Assembly: GCF_037975245.1 (NCBI RefSeq)
Contig: NC_092562.1
Span: forward strand, 3,171,001 to 3,235,000
Length of the DNA: 64,000 bases
Direction: 5' to 3'
Source of the DNA: Apostichopus japonicus
Taxonomy: Eukaryota; Echinodermata; Holothuroidea; Aspidochirotida; Stichopodidae
The translations under genes and the position numbers were made by a program. The notes under the pieces were generated by a model. The model was given only the letters and a program-made list of their open reading frames with translations, ran no database searches and was not told the origin of the DNA. This document shows positions 36,238 through 48,239 of this stretch, one piece after another (the stretch's first letter is position 1; each line of letters begins with the position of its first letter).

Positions 36238-37879
36238 TCATAAATTATCAAGTTCTTGTCTTAACCACTGGTTGTTATACTCAAACACCTGATCATCTCC
36301 AACCTCATCATATTCAGCTTGGATAGCCTCCCTTCCTATCCTGGTGAAATGCTCTGACCCTTGGTACCAACCTGTACCTATACATAAAAGTTTAAAATTA
36401 TTGACTGAATAGAGAAATTAATAAGTAACCACATTCAAGCTAAAAAAATCATATTGAAAAGATAATTGTGCATCAGGATCATTACTTTGGTAAGCTTTTG
36501 CGCAGTTGACTACAGGCTGCTTCAGCTTCTGTTTCGGTGCAACATGTGACAAGGTGGTAGAGATGGTCCACAGCATGAGAGACAAGAACGTCATTGAGGT
36601 AATTCAGCCTGCAGAAAAGGACGCATGAATAGTAAGCATTGCTTCAAAGTTACAGAAATTAAGTAGAAAGTAAATATTACTGTGAAAACATGATTTCAGC
36701 AATCATTACGAATGGGTACTTCAAATTAATGTATGTTGCAGCATTCGGTAATAACAAGGTGAAGCATTCAGACTAGCAATATTGTTTATTGCCACAAATG
36801 CAGATCTGATCCTCCATGAGCATGCGAGCATTCAGACTGTAGCAAATTGATCCCCCAATTGTGGGTCTGATCCACCGTGAGCATGTATGGAGTATATTCA
36901 GACTAGCATGTTGTTCGCCCTTGTGGGTCTGATCCTCCTTAACCATGCAATAATTTATACTATAGGACGTTGATCACCCAAATTGTAGGGTCTGATCATC
37001 CTTGAGCATGCGAGAATGCAAACTATAGCAAGTTGATCGCCCTTGTACGTCTCGTCCTACTTGAGCATGTGAGATTCAGACTAGCAAGTTGATCACCTCA
37101 TTTGTGGGGTCTGCTTGATCCTCCTTAAGCATGCGATTATTCAGAGTATAGCAACTTGAATCCCCAAGTGTGGGATCTGATCCTCCTTGAGCATGCGAGC
37201 ATTCAGATATACAGTATGGCAAGTTGATAGCCTATTGAAGTCTGTACGCATTCCTGTGTATTGTATCAAGGCCAAGCTTAGAGTGAGATCTGATCAAGTG
37301 TGACCTATGTGCAGCACTAAGGTCACGTCTCGACGTAAGTCAGTGTTAGATTCAAATTTTCTGGCAGGACAGGCCAACAGTTCAAGCACTCAATCACAGA
37401 AAGTAAAATTCATGACAAGGCAAGGCTTAGGGCGATAAACTTACAAACAATGATATGACCAGAAGGACTGGATCCCATTTTTCAATAAAAAGTTCCTTTA
37501 AATGCAGTGCTTAACCATTGAAAGTATACATATCATTACTATATAGCACAATAAAAGTTTGCAACAAGTAGCGAAACATCTAAAAGCGTTTGGCCGAGCG
37601 ATGATGATAGGTAACAGGTAGAGCACCTTTATCATTAATATTAATCAATATTTGTTTCTGCTTGAATTTTGAGAGTTGCTTAAGCACTACAAAATTTTGC
37701 TTGTAACTGACAATGTATACCACTTAGGTTGGTATCAGTAACTGCATGATTATGGAGTGCATATAATCCCACTTTAATGAAATATTTAACACTTACTGTA
37801 CTTCAAACTTTTTGAGTTTCTTCAATTGGTCATACAACTGCTTCTTGGAACTTGAAGAAAAACTGTTGCAAACAGATCT
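36238..37879 (-). CDS. three exon-like segments, unknown product, possibly 3' part of the integrase gene
   Basis: Segments with splice signals on the minus strand: 37797-37879 (RSVCNSFSSSSKKQLYDQL, ending KKFEVQ, donor GTAAGT), 36486-36608 (LNYLNDVLVSHAVDHLYHLV, Cys-rich TCCTETEAEAACS) and 36238-36377 (TGWYQGSEHFTRIGREAIQ, ending RQELDNL stop). The first two join in phase. The third is in phase only if a weaker donor (GTAGTC, exon end 36514) is used. I recognise no family. The segments follow the integrase exons on the same strand and could be its 3' end, but the junction to the last integrase exon does not fit cleanly. Confidence 0.45.
36765..37235. repeat. seven-copy minisatellite of about 65 bp
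   Basis: Units contain GCATTCAGACTA, AGCAAGTTGATC, GTGGGTCTGATCCTCCTTGA and GCATGCGA, with indels. It lies between two of the exon-like segments, so it is probably intronic. Confidence 0.9.
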
Positions 37880-38036
37880 CTGTTGAATCAAAGCAAAGAA
37901 CACAATCATAGCACACTGGAAACTTACTTAACCATGAATTGTAAAAATAGGCCTGGGGGGGTCTTAAAAAACAAATTTCCAGAGGACAAGAAATTCGGGC
38001 AAAAGTCCTGAAAAATTCGGGCAGCCTAAGAGGAGA

Positions 38037-38172
<136 letters not shown>

Positions 38173-38754
38173 ATATGCAGTAGCTTGCCCAAATCTTTTT
38201 CAAATTTTTGCCCGACAATTCATTGATTTTCTTTATTTAGCATCATGATGCCCGAATATTTCCGTGTAACACCACCGTAAGCACAGCTCACCTGGGCTAC
38301 CACACTTTTTGCGCGATCAATTTTTTTTCTAACTAGTCAACTGTATATCTGGACATCTCCGACATGAGTGTATATAAGAAACATTTTCTTTTTGATGGAA
38401 TGGATGGTTGGGGGGGGGGGGGGGGAGTGCCTACAAGCCTAGAAGTACAGGTTTATCATATTCTTTGTTACATTTTATACTGTTTTGTGAGACAAATTGC
38501 AGTCTCACCCGACACAGCGACATTATCCCGCCTACGTGTCGTTGAACAATGTATGTTTTTCTGGAGGTAGCTGAGTACTGTGTTAAAATAATAAATACGG
38601 TAACTAAATATGAGCTTAAAAAATATACTGTCCTATTTTTCCTCTTCAAAGTGATGTAACCATTTTTTCTTCTTCTAATTTGCCAAATTTTTGGGGAAGT
38701 GTCAATTTCTAAAATGTGAGATTATAAAATAAAGAATGTTTATATGCAACTTGC

Positions 38755-38922
38755 AAGGCCTCAGATGTGCCGTTTCCGGCAATCTGAGAGGCTTTTTTTG
38801 CCAACAATTTTCTTGTACGCTACGCGCCAACCGATGGTGGCGCTCCGCTTAGATAGTGTCACAGGAACTTTCGGGCACAAAACTTTCTGCCCCCCGAATT
38901 AAAATGGTCCCGTACGCCTATG
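38755..38922 (-). mobile_element. hAT element end carrying the shared module
   Basis: The sequence ends GTACGCCTATG at 38922, the style of CATAGGCGTACGG hAT ends. It contains CGCGCCAACCGATGG followed by TGGCGCTCCGCTTAGAT as in the other hAT copies. Left partner not secured; AATAGGCCTGGGGG at 37945 is a weak candidate with no matching target duplication. Confidence 0.6.
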
Positions 38923-38934
38923 ACCTCGGCCCAC

Positions 38935-39310
38935 AACATTAGGCTTCTGTACTCAATGTGGTACAATTACATACCATATGCGCAATCGTTCCAAGCTTCT
39001 GAGATATTATGTTTAGGAAGGTGCGTTAGTGTAAGGACAGGTTAGAGGGGAGTGAGGTAACTGTTTGGCATTTTTTGACTTCAAATGACCTTTATGACCT
39101 CCGACAAAATCAAAGTTTCTTTTACTCAATGTAATGCACTATCTTACCAAGTACGAGATCTGCCCAAGCGTCCAATATTGAGATACCATGTTTACAAGGT
39201 TTCACAATTTGACCCGAATGACCTTTGACCTCAAACAATACAATACGCTTCTTGTACTCAACAATGTACTCTTTTGCACAAACTATGGGATCAATCTAAG
39301 CTTCGATTTT
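38935..39310. repeat. diverged tandem repeat of about 130 bp with nuclear-receptor-like half sites
   Basis: Two to three units share TACTCAATGTGGTACA-like blocks, GATCTG/ATCAATC-CAAGC, TGTTTACAAGGTTTCACA and TGACCTTTGACCTC. Similar units lie at 34895-35165. Confidence 0.7.
39219..39231 (-). promoter_or_regulatory. perfect DR1 motif (AGGTCAAAGGTCA)
   Basis: TGACCTTTGACCT is two AGGTCA half sites spaced by one base, the binding pattern of HNF4 and RXR heterodimers. It sits inside a repeat, so occupancy is unproven. Confidence 0.35.
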
Positions 39311-39763
39311 TACAATGTGGGCGGTACAAAGACACGCACACACACGCCAGCATGAATAAATAGGTTACGATTATTATCAAAGCCAGGAAAGCTGCTCTTC
39401 AGAAGTTGAACATTAAATTGCAGAGTTTCAAACTGACATCACATAAAATTATCTTCTCAAAACTAAAACAAATGAAATTTAATTTCTGAAAACAATTGTC
39501 AGGAAACTGAAGTTTTCTTCTAATTAACTTATTCCCGTCTTTATTATTGTTGTCAATAATGATTAATTTGTTAGGCCATTAAGTCGAAACTGATTTATTG
39601 TGTGAAGACAGCTACAGCACTTTACCCTCACATAAGCCAGCAAATACTCAGAACTGATTAAGTTGCTGATTATTTTTAAGGAAATTCTGGAGGAATTATG
39701 CCAATCCTCCTCCTCCCCCACCCCCCCCCCCCCCAAAAAAAAAATACTGCAAAGAAATCTTAC

Positions 39764-42700
39764 TTGTGCAAAATTCTTTAAGTAAAATTGAATTGAATTT
39801 CTTCTTCTGAGGAAGGCCTGTGGTACTGTTAATAAGTGTGTACAGTACTTTCTCATTCACAGCCTTCACTTCATACGGCCCAATTAGCCAAGAGTTTTCG
39901 AGCTTCCCTCCTCTTCGGGCATCCTTTCTTGCATTCCGTACGAGAACACTGGAACCAACTTCGAAGCTCTGAATAAAATAAAATCCAGCAGATATACGTA
40001 AACATCATAATACAATGCATATGTTGCCATTCATTTAATTACAACTTCAATGTACAACATAGCATTATATAATTACCTTTTTTGGTGCCTATTATCCAAA
40101 TTCTTTTTTTGCCATTCTTGGGCTTTGCCAATATTTTCTTTCACAACACCTTTGATTATGTCCCGCGACTGTGACATGAGTTGAAAACCCCTCTCCCGCT
40201 GTGCATCGCTGCAGTCTGTAGTAGGAGCTTCTGGTTGGACAATGGAGTCTTCAATGTCGACTGGTCGCAATGGCTCTCTGGATATATGAAGATAAATTAA
40301 CATTCAATTATTCACAACACTTTCTTGACTGAAGAATAAATAAATTTTTATATATTTTATTTTCACTATTAAGACCATTGAACCAGAAATTTGAGTCACA
40401 TCACATACTCAAACCAGCACAAATATAAAACCCTTATATATATTCTGTGCTGTTATAGGTCCAACTTGCATACCAGTCAATTATGATAAATATATAGTAT
40501 ATGAAAAACAAAACCAATGTCAGTGGCATTAATTGCATGTATCTTTTAAATTAATGGGCATGCATTTACAGTTTAATGAATGTTCATATTTTGTACTTGC
40601 TGCAGAGTGTACCATATACAGGGTTAATATTTATTTGTTTAGATATTATAACTTAAATTGGGTTATTGATGGTCCTCTATTTAGCGTTTTTTCCCAGGAC
40701 CTGGGATGTGTCAAATTAGATTTTATCGTACAGAGGACTGGTGTAGCTATGCAAGATTTGTCCAAACTCTCTTATCCCTGATTGCTTTTTCTCTGTATAT
40801 GGCCTTAGCAAATGTAAATCTCTATTCAGCAATGGCAGGTTTAAATTATTACAAACCTTCCAAACATCACAGCAAAAGGTGAAAGACCTATTGAACCATG
40901 TCTGGCTGTATGGTACCCCATGAGAATTGAAGACAGCATTTCATCTCAGTCATGTTGGTTTTCATTGACAACCTTGATGAGTGACCTTTGCAGAGTTTGG
41001 TTGAATCTTTCATCAAGCCCATTGGTCTGTGGGTGGTAGCTAGAGGATTCTCTGTGGTCTACCCCTATCATGTCAAACAGGGACTTGTTCAGAGCATTAA
41101 CAAATTCTCCTCTCTGGTCTGAGATGACAATTTTCATGCACCCAAATCTAAATAAATGGAAACATTTAAATAACTATTGTTAAAGTATTGATTACGAGTA
41201 ATGTAATGAACTACTGGCATCTGCAGAATGGCTACATGGTTTAATCAGGAAATCATTTCAGCACTGATTTAAAAAAAAGTAAGTTAAAAGCACTGACCAT
41301 ATCCCACTAACATTTCATTGACATTAACTTAAGAAATAACTTCTATAAATTCCTGTAACCATTTGGCCGCTTTCTGGGTCACAGTTAAAACAGTGCAAAT
41401 GCAGGTCTGCATAACTAATTCCATGTAAAGTAGAAACAAAAGTAGATGGATATTTACCTGGCCATGGTTTCAAACAGAAAGTTTGCAACAGTTTTTGCTG
41501 TTTTGTTTCTGTACAGCAACAGCCTCTGGCCATTTTGAAAAATAGTCACATAGGGTTTATATGATGTACTTATTTCCATTGATGGTCTCTGGAAGGGGTC
41601 CAATCATATCCACACCCATCTAAAAAAAGAAGTAAAATGGCATTCAGAACCATACACAATCTAATCATACGAACTGATATTCAGGTGATTTATATCTGAG
41701 TTTTGTAAAATGCTAAACATTCAATTGTTTTTTTTATTTTTTATTGTAACTCACACTGGAAGACTCTGTTACCAATTTTTTTCTTCATTACCAAACCTAT
41801 TAGTTACTGACTTGTCAAACCCAGCTGTTATATGGAAGTCCAATGGGAAATCTCTGAAGTAAGATGCAAGTCACATACATTGATCTAGCTGACAACCTAG
41901 ATGGTAATTGTCACTAGGGACTATCATAGGCCTGGTAACCATTTTCATCACCTTTGAATGTGGGGTGGGGGGGGGGGGAACAGATGTATAAGTACCTGGA
42001 TGAGTGATTGATAGTTAGTCAGAAAATTGCCTTGGAATCTGTCAGTGAGATGACAGGGTTACACCTAACTGATGTAGGAAGCATACATTGGTAGTATAGG
42101 TACCTATACTTTGGTATCTATATATTGTAAGCATTTAGAAATGTTACAAATTAATCTTTGAAGGGAATTTGCAGAATTTTTTATATTAATGACAGAAATT
42201 CACACTGTAGAGTTACAGTATGCAAGGAAAGACTTCTTGGTTATTAACCAAGTAGCAAATTTTACTTAAATAGATGTTGAAATAAGCACATGGGTTCATT
42301 GGGGATGAATTTTGGACAAAAGGCTATGGCTCTGTTGGTACTTTAGTTATGAACTGCATATGAATGTACGTACCTAGGACATTTTCTCGGATACTTCTTT
42401 ATGACAACAATTCAAGTACTGAACTCTGTTATGTTCATGTGTCATTCTTGCTTCATATCACAATTCAGTTTTCTTTTCATTTTGAAATTCATATCAGATA
42501 ATTATGAAGTCCTATGTAAAGGTTTTCCTGTTGCTTTAATTATACGCAGCTAAAAAAAAAATACCAAAATGTGTTCTTAGCGAAATTTGTGTTTATGGCT
42601 GCAGTACATGAAAATTCCCGACAGTACTGCGAGTCATTAAGTCTACTGAATGTACCACCATCATGATCATCTTTAATATATGCTTAGTAAATTATAACTT

Positions 42701-44810
42701 TAAGAACAAATGAATGAGCTAGATCTTTCATTCTCTGGACAATCTCCACACATACTCCTTATACTCTTGCACTGGCCAACAAAGGGATGCAAACTTTAAG
42801 CATCGGTTGATAACTTGATATGCATATGGTGAATGACTTTGCAGTTACAATCATGCAAACAAATATTGCTTTTTGATGACAAAAAACAAAGTGATTTAGT
42901 GATAACTGTGCTGCTTGTGAACAGTATTTTCGACCCAGGCCTAGCATTAATAAGCTGAACGCATAAGGTGGTCCATATGTATTCCATTAACATGTAAGGC
43001 CTATGAGCTAGGATAGGTATTTGAAAAAAAAAAACATGTTACACAACTTCCATTGCAGATTCCATCAAAATCAGGTGTACATGTGCCTCCTGCTGAAATG
43101 CAGATGAAAATAATACTTAGGTGGTGAAATTGTCACCACTCGTGTCCTACAAGGACTCTTACAGAAATTGAAATGAACCTGATATTTCTATTGATTTAGC
43201 CACCTTCTCAGATCCCTTTCTTTCAAATTAGGGTCTTATACCAAAATACTCCTATCATTTGGTCAAATAAGTTCATGATAACATGTGGGATAAAATGAAA
43301 GCAAATTGTTGTGCATTTTTATTTGCTCTTTTTTCAATTGTTTCTCTCAACACCTGCAGCTATCCTCCTGAATAGAAATTTATTCACCCACCCTCAAATT
43401 TGTCAAAGAGATTACACTAGGCCTATATTAGTTTTTTAGGTCCATTCTGGTCACTATTCTAGCAATACTACAGTATATCACCAAGCAGTGTCTACATGTG
43501 ATAATACATTGCAAATTTAATATAAATGATAAAAACTTGGTCCATGGAGCTATAATCCCAGGTTTATAGCTCCAGGGTTTAACCTGCACTAATTTAATTG
43601 CAACATTGTTTTGTGCATATATTAACAACCTTAATTACTGTGGAAGAATGTTTAATGAATATTCATACCATAACCATGTACATGTTTGCATAATTAAAAT
43701 ATCACCAGCAAAGAGGCCCATTAAACTTATTAAAAATTATTAGCTAACACAGCTAACCTTCTGACAATGAAGTGATGGGCAGGTGGCCAACTGATTACCT
43801 ATAGCATATATTCGACCTGCTGCAGTGTCTGTGCACATCCCGGCACCAATATATTAAAAAAATATGGGAAAACCTCTCAAAAGAAAGAGATAATAAAGTA
43901 ACACTCATTAATTTAATTGATCCTCCAAATGTACAAGACAGGGACCCCCCCCCCCTCTCCCTTGCTACCTTGTGTTTTAACTAGTAAGGGGACTAATCCC
44001 AGGACATATCTTTCAGAAATTCTGAAAAGTCCTATCCTGAAGATTTTTTTTTTTTTTAACCTAGCAATTTCAAACACATAATCATTATTGAAATTAAAAG
44101 CTTGTATACTCATGGTAGCATGGGTACACAATACACAGCTGATATGTAACTGACAGCTGATCTGGGAGTTTTGGCAGCTACAGTACCAGAGTAACAAAAA
44201 TTATACCAAGTAGGCTTTATTTCAGAGATTGCCAATCGGAGTGGCTTGAATTTGAATAAAGCAAATTATTTGCAAATAGGGTTAACTCTCGAAGTCCTAC
44301 TCCTAGGCTACAGTAGGCTAGCCTATAGTAGCCTAATACTATTCGTGTCTTGCCGACTAATTATGCATCACGATATTCTCTAACACTAATAAAGTTTAGA
44401 CTTTTCAGTTCTACTCTTAGGTGATTACAAATAATAAAATATACCTATAATCTGCAAGGCCCAAATGGCCAATGCACTTAGTTCAAGTTATATGCATATC
44501 TATGGAATCATTTTCTTTAGTGGAAATAATTCCTAAAAGTTTTATACAAATAAACAAATAATACACTTACCGCCAAACCCTTCTTGTAAGCTTTAATTTT
44601 GTGGGCTTTGGCCAAGGGCCTATCTTCGTTGCCATGTGGGCCGACGTAAACTAGATCGGCATCTCCCGTCAGTCTAAAACTCTTCGATCTTCCCCTTATC
44701 GATCTTTCTAGATTTATCGTAGACTTTTCAGGGTACAGTCCTGACGAAAGATATTTTCCAATGATAATGTAGGCCTACTCGTCATCGGTATCCAGGTCAG
44801 GAGAAGTCAT
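39764..44810 (-). pseudogene. intron-containing gypsy-type integrase gene (Ginger-like), probably inactive
   Basis: Exons on the minus strand: 44571-44810 (GKYLSSGLYPEKSTINLERS, ending KIKAYKKGLA, donor GTAAGT); 41458-41619 (GVDMIGPLPETINGNKYII; DYFSKWPEA); 40857-41147 (ISDQRGEFVNALNKS; YHPQTNGLDERFNQTL; ending FAVMFGR); 40077-40277 (EPLRPVDIED; KAQEWQKKNLDNRHQKR); 39764-39966 (FEVGSSVLVRNARK; GGKLENSWLIGPYEV, a GPY/F domain). The last three junctions are all phase 2 and join conserved integrase sequence cleanly. Catalytic D, D and E are present with D35E spacing. Breaks: TAG after codon 11 of the first exon, TAA after NKYII, a one-base shift before the 41458 donor, and TGA after NENQHD. The zinc-finger exon was not found. 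Introns in such an integrase are known in Ginger DNA transposons and in domesticated GIN1/KRBA2-like genes. Confidence 0.75.
41620..44570. other. intron of the integrase gene; nothing else recognised
   Basis: A zinc-finger (HHCC) exon is expected here but I could not find it on the minus strand. G-run near 41968 and C-run near 43946. Confidence 0.45.
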
Positions 44811-45059
44811 CTTGTAATATCAGATCGGGCTAAGTAAGTTAACGGTCTCAACTCTTAATGCAATTACTGTGCGTGCATATATGCAGCTACTAAGAAATTT
44901 TGGGCCTGCGACATGTAACGACGTAGACGGCACATTCGGCTTACTTCACCGAGTAAACAGCAGTATACATTTTACAGTAGAATGCAAATACGCATGTCAC
45001 ACCTAGAACGTAGAGCGGGAGATTTCCACATTTCCCGCGTACTGAATAAAATATATCGA

Positions 45060-45102
45060 CTCTGACCAGGGAGTTTTTCCATAACAACTCCCTGCTCTGA
45101 CC
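45060..45102. repeat. hairpin flanked by direct repeats
   Basis: CAGGGAGTT (45067-45075) pairs with AACTCCCTG (45086-45094). CTCTGACC lies directly on each side (45060-45067 and 45095-45102). It resembles the hairpin at 16913-16948. Confidence 0.7.
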
Positions 45103-45595
45103 CCGGATTTGACCTCCATGCTCCGGATGGCGGGGAACTATCACCGCCGCGTATCGGTTAAAATACATTTACCTTCGACCTACATGGTTGATCTTTCTCC
45201 AACGTTTAGAAATTCCGACCTTCCAAACAACTACCAGAATGGTAGTAACGATTGATAAGCAGCAGAGTCAGACAGACATGACTAATTAGTTCGGAAGATA
45301 AGTTTAACATTCATTATGCAGCCTTCTGACAGTCGACGATCGAAATAGAGCGGACAGCGTCCCTCTGGAGTGTAGTCTCCATGATAATAATAACATTTTG
45401 CCGCCTCTTCCCACAACAGTCGACACTCGAAGTATTAGTTATACTTTAACCGAGTTTTGAGGGTGCATGCTGACCGATATATAACATTGTCAACCTGGTC
45501 TTCGCTAGTAAATTACCTCCTTTTAAGTAATAAGGGAACGTAGATAGGGCCAGAAATGTTTGTCACTCAACAGAACCACGTTAAAGCTCTTTGAA

Positions 45596-45725
45596 GAGAA
45601 CCCGGACACTTTCCACGGTGGCGTAGAAAGCAAGGGAAAGTGTCCCTGAGACACTATTCACGCAAATGAGACACTATTTCCTAGTAATATGTGTCCTACG
45701 GACGCCCGGACACTCATTACTGCCA
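45596..45725. repeat. second cluster of GTGTCC/GGACAC motifs
   Basis: CCGGACACTTTCC, GGAAAGTGTCCC, GAGACACTATTC and CCTACGGACGCCCGGACAC. In reverse complement it shares AGTGTCCGGGCGTC with 32085-32100. Confidence 0.65.
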
Positions 45726-47340
45726 CACCAGCACCTTCATAAATGGTCTGGAAGCCCAACACATAAAACAAACCAGGGCTATTGAGAATTGGACATTTGA
45801 ATTATCATCGGAATATTGCCAAAAACCAGTCCAAAAAAAACGAAAAATTTTCAAAAACTCTTCAATGTTTCAAAAAATCACATCACGGTCACCCAACACC
45901 CTTTTCCAAAATGTAATAAATATTATGTTTTTTACAAGCTTCCTTACAAATGTATATCAATGAATATCGGCATAGCGCCACTAATTAGTTGTAAGAAATC
46001 TTAACAAAATGGGTACGGTGCACTTGTGCGTGTATATACGTGTATTGTATATACGTGTATTGTATAGCCTGGAGGAGGGGGCGTGCCCACAGTTCTTACG
46101 TCAATCCTTATATCTCGGTCATCTTTCAACCAATTTCCACAGTTTTAACCTCAAATGATAGGAAATATTTTAAATAATACTACTTTAACATAAAGTACAC
46201 CAATTACAAAAAGTTTACTACTATTGATCGTATGTATTCCAAAATAAGCTATTTGGGGACATTATTTGCATATTTGCATACATAATTAGCCGAAAATTAG
46301 TGAAACATATCACAAATGAAATCAACAAGTTACCCTTTCCATTGATATAAAGGTTCTTGTACAAAATATTATTCTGAATTGATGTATTGAGTCCTAGAAA
46401 AAAATCACTTTCTGCTGAAATAAACTCGGTCACACTACAACGCAGAAGAGTTATTCGCCACGCATCCGGAGACCTGACTTAGAAGTAAACAGTCAATATT
46501 TTCGATTTTTTTTTATTATTACATGTTAAATACTACGAGTTAAAGCATATTTAATAAAAAAATTGGCTATTTAACAGGGATGTGTTATGGGCATGCTTTA
46601 CCTCTTGCATATTCATGATGCTATATTTACTGATGACGTCATCTCTAACGTCATCGCCCTCGTAACCATATCTGACATCCATCCAGTGAATTGAAGTTCA
46701 CCCCGTTATAAAAAAATGAATTGTCCTTGAATGAACTTTTAATCATTTATATTTCCGCGCCGCGCCTTTTGATGAAGCACTCTTTATCTCGGATCATCGC
46801 AAAGGCCCAGCTCTACGACACCATCGAGTTCATCAACTTCAGACCCAGTCTTTATAGATAAGTTATTTCTTTCTCATCTGGCGCTTTAGGTTAACTGTAC
46901 TCTTTGTTAATCACTTATTTGTACCATTCACCTTTATCATCCATATCATTTGTAGAATATAGAAATATGATTATTCAAAATAACATACAAAACCTCGTCC
47001 ATCTTTTCTCAGTTTTATGCTGTTAACACCCTTGGAAACTCTTTTGGCAGGAATAAGAATTATTAACATGTCGTTTCCGTAACACGAACCTTTAAAATTC
47101 CTATGGGTCTATACATAGTCATTTTGTTTCATAAGAATACATGCAATAACATAGTAACAAATTTGGTACTAAGTTGGCGTTTTATCCCTCCGCTTTGGCC
47201 ATTTATTTGGCCAGTTGCGTCACAGTAAAACTGGCAACCCTTAAAGGTATCCTATACAGCTCGATATGGTTACTGCATGTGTGGGGAGCTTCAAGATCAT
47301 GATGACCAGGACATCAGCTGTAGCTGAGATCAGAGCTGTA
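45726..47340. other. no gene recognised
   Basis: Short open frames; a local repeat TATACGTGTATTG at 46030-46062. A GC-rich patch near 46757 (CCGCGCCGCGCC) precedes about 30 codons without stops (KAQLYDTIEFINF), too little to call an exon. Confidence 0.45.
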
Positions 47341-47352
47341 CTGTCGCCGGGA

Positions 47353-47499
47353 AGCGAAATTATTTTCCCCACTTCGACGCGGCCATATTAGCATAATGGG
47401 CGTGGACTATCGGTCGTTGTTACGGCTTATTGGTCCCTGTGACATATTTCATAAGCCACGCCCATGTGGCCGCGTCAAAGTGGGAAAAATAATTTCGCT
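47353..47499. repeat. inverted repeat, GC-richer arms of about 50 bp
   Basis: The left arm 47353-47405 (AGCGAAATTATTTTCC...GGGCGTGG) is complementary to the right arm 47456-47499 (CCACGCCCAT...AATTTCGCT). A 9-10-base block in the left arm is absent from the right. The spacer is 50 bp. Probable foldback MITE. Confidence 0.88.
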
Positions 47500-47507
47500 G
47501 CCGGGAA

Positions 47508-47763
47508 GCGTATTTTTTTTCCCAGGACGAACGTGGGCATCGGCCAATCAAATCCCTGGATTCCAAACATGTGACGCTTTTTCAAAAAATCATGTTCTGA
47601 ATCTTTTTTCCTAGTTTTGACCCCAGATTATGAACGACAATCCTGCAATTTCATAGAAACTGTATCCTTAAACCACTTTCTAAACCCTAACTCTGATTTC
47701 AAACGAATTTGTAAATTCCTGAAAAACCTGAAACCCACGTTCGTCTTGGAAAAAAAAACGCTT
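47508..47763. repeat. inverted repeat pair, 30-bp arms
   Basis: The left arm 47508-47537 begins GCGTATTTTTTTTCCC. The right arm 47734-47763 begins CCCACGTTCGTC. They are near-perfect complements. A third arm in the right-hand orientation lies at 48471-48500. Together they look like ends of a small foldback element family. Confidence 0.82.
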
Positions 47764-47832
47764 ACCAGCGCGTAATAAAAACAGTACATCTTGACATAGC
47801 TTAATTGATAAAGTTGACATACATCACTCGAA

Positions 47833-47946
47833 ATGGTGAAATCGTGTGCCGCATTTGGGTGCCAAAATCGTCAAAAATGTGGCAGTGGACTGCAGTTTCA
47901 CAGGCTCTTAGGAAGCGATAGTAGAAGCAATTGCAAGGGAACCTAA
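47833..47946 (+). pseudogene. THAP-domain N-terminal fragment
   Basis: An ATG followed by VKSCAAFGCQNRQK and GLQFHRLL fits the start of a THAP zinc-binding domain (C-x4-C, then FHR). The frame ends at TAA after 37 codons, before the second CxxH pair, and no good donor follows. THAP domains occur in cell-cycle regulators and in P-element-type transposases. Given the surrounding repeats a transposon relic is likely. Confidence 0.65.
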
Positions 47947-48220
47947 TTAATGTACTAGTGTCGTCTGCTCAGCTGCTGTATTGTTATTCACTTGACCCTC
48001 GATAGGGTTAGCCTAAGCCCCAAAGACCGGATACGACTGTCCTTACGGATGTTATATGACTAAAGCACAATTCTCCGAAAATAAATGTTTGGAGTGAATC
48101 GTACGTGCTACAAAAAGTATAGGTTGATTATCGGCGAACTTGCAATAGAACATAAAACAAAGTTGTTTACGAACTGCGCCATCTATTTTAGGGGTTGTCA
48201 GGCAATCAGTGGAACTGAAC

Positions 48221-48239
48221 ATGCCTTCGGATTCCGAAG
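48221..48239 (+). CDS. possible first coding exon of the ZDHHC21-like gene
   Basis: ATGCCTTCGGATTCCGAAG followed by the donor GTAAGT (from 48240). Spliced to the acceptor CAG at 49965-49967 it joins in frame with the palmitoyltransferase exon, adding MPSDSEVDLG before the Met at 49979. The TTAA MITE copy 3 would then be intronic. Transcript evidence is needed to choose between the two starts. Confidence 0.5.

Noticed and set aside
36765-37235. CRISPR-like spaced repeat
   Set aside because: The whole 65-bp unit is repeated including the would-be spacers, in an animal genome; it is a minisatellite.
40533-40781. 82-codon open frame on the plus strand
   Set aside because: Lies in the intron of the minus-strand integrase gene and shows no motif.
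46757-46860. Exon-like stretch with KAQLYDTIEFINF
   Set aside because: Too short, no clear acceptor or donor pair, no family recognised.
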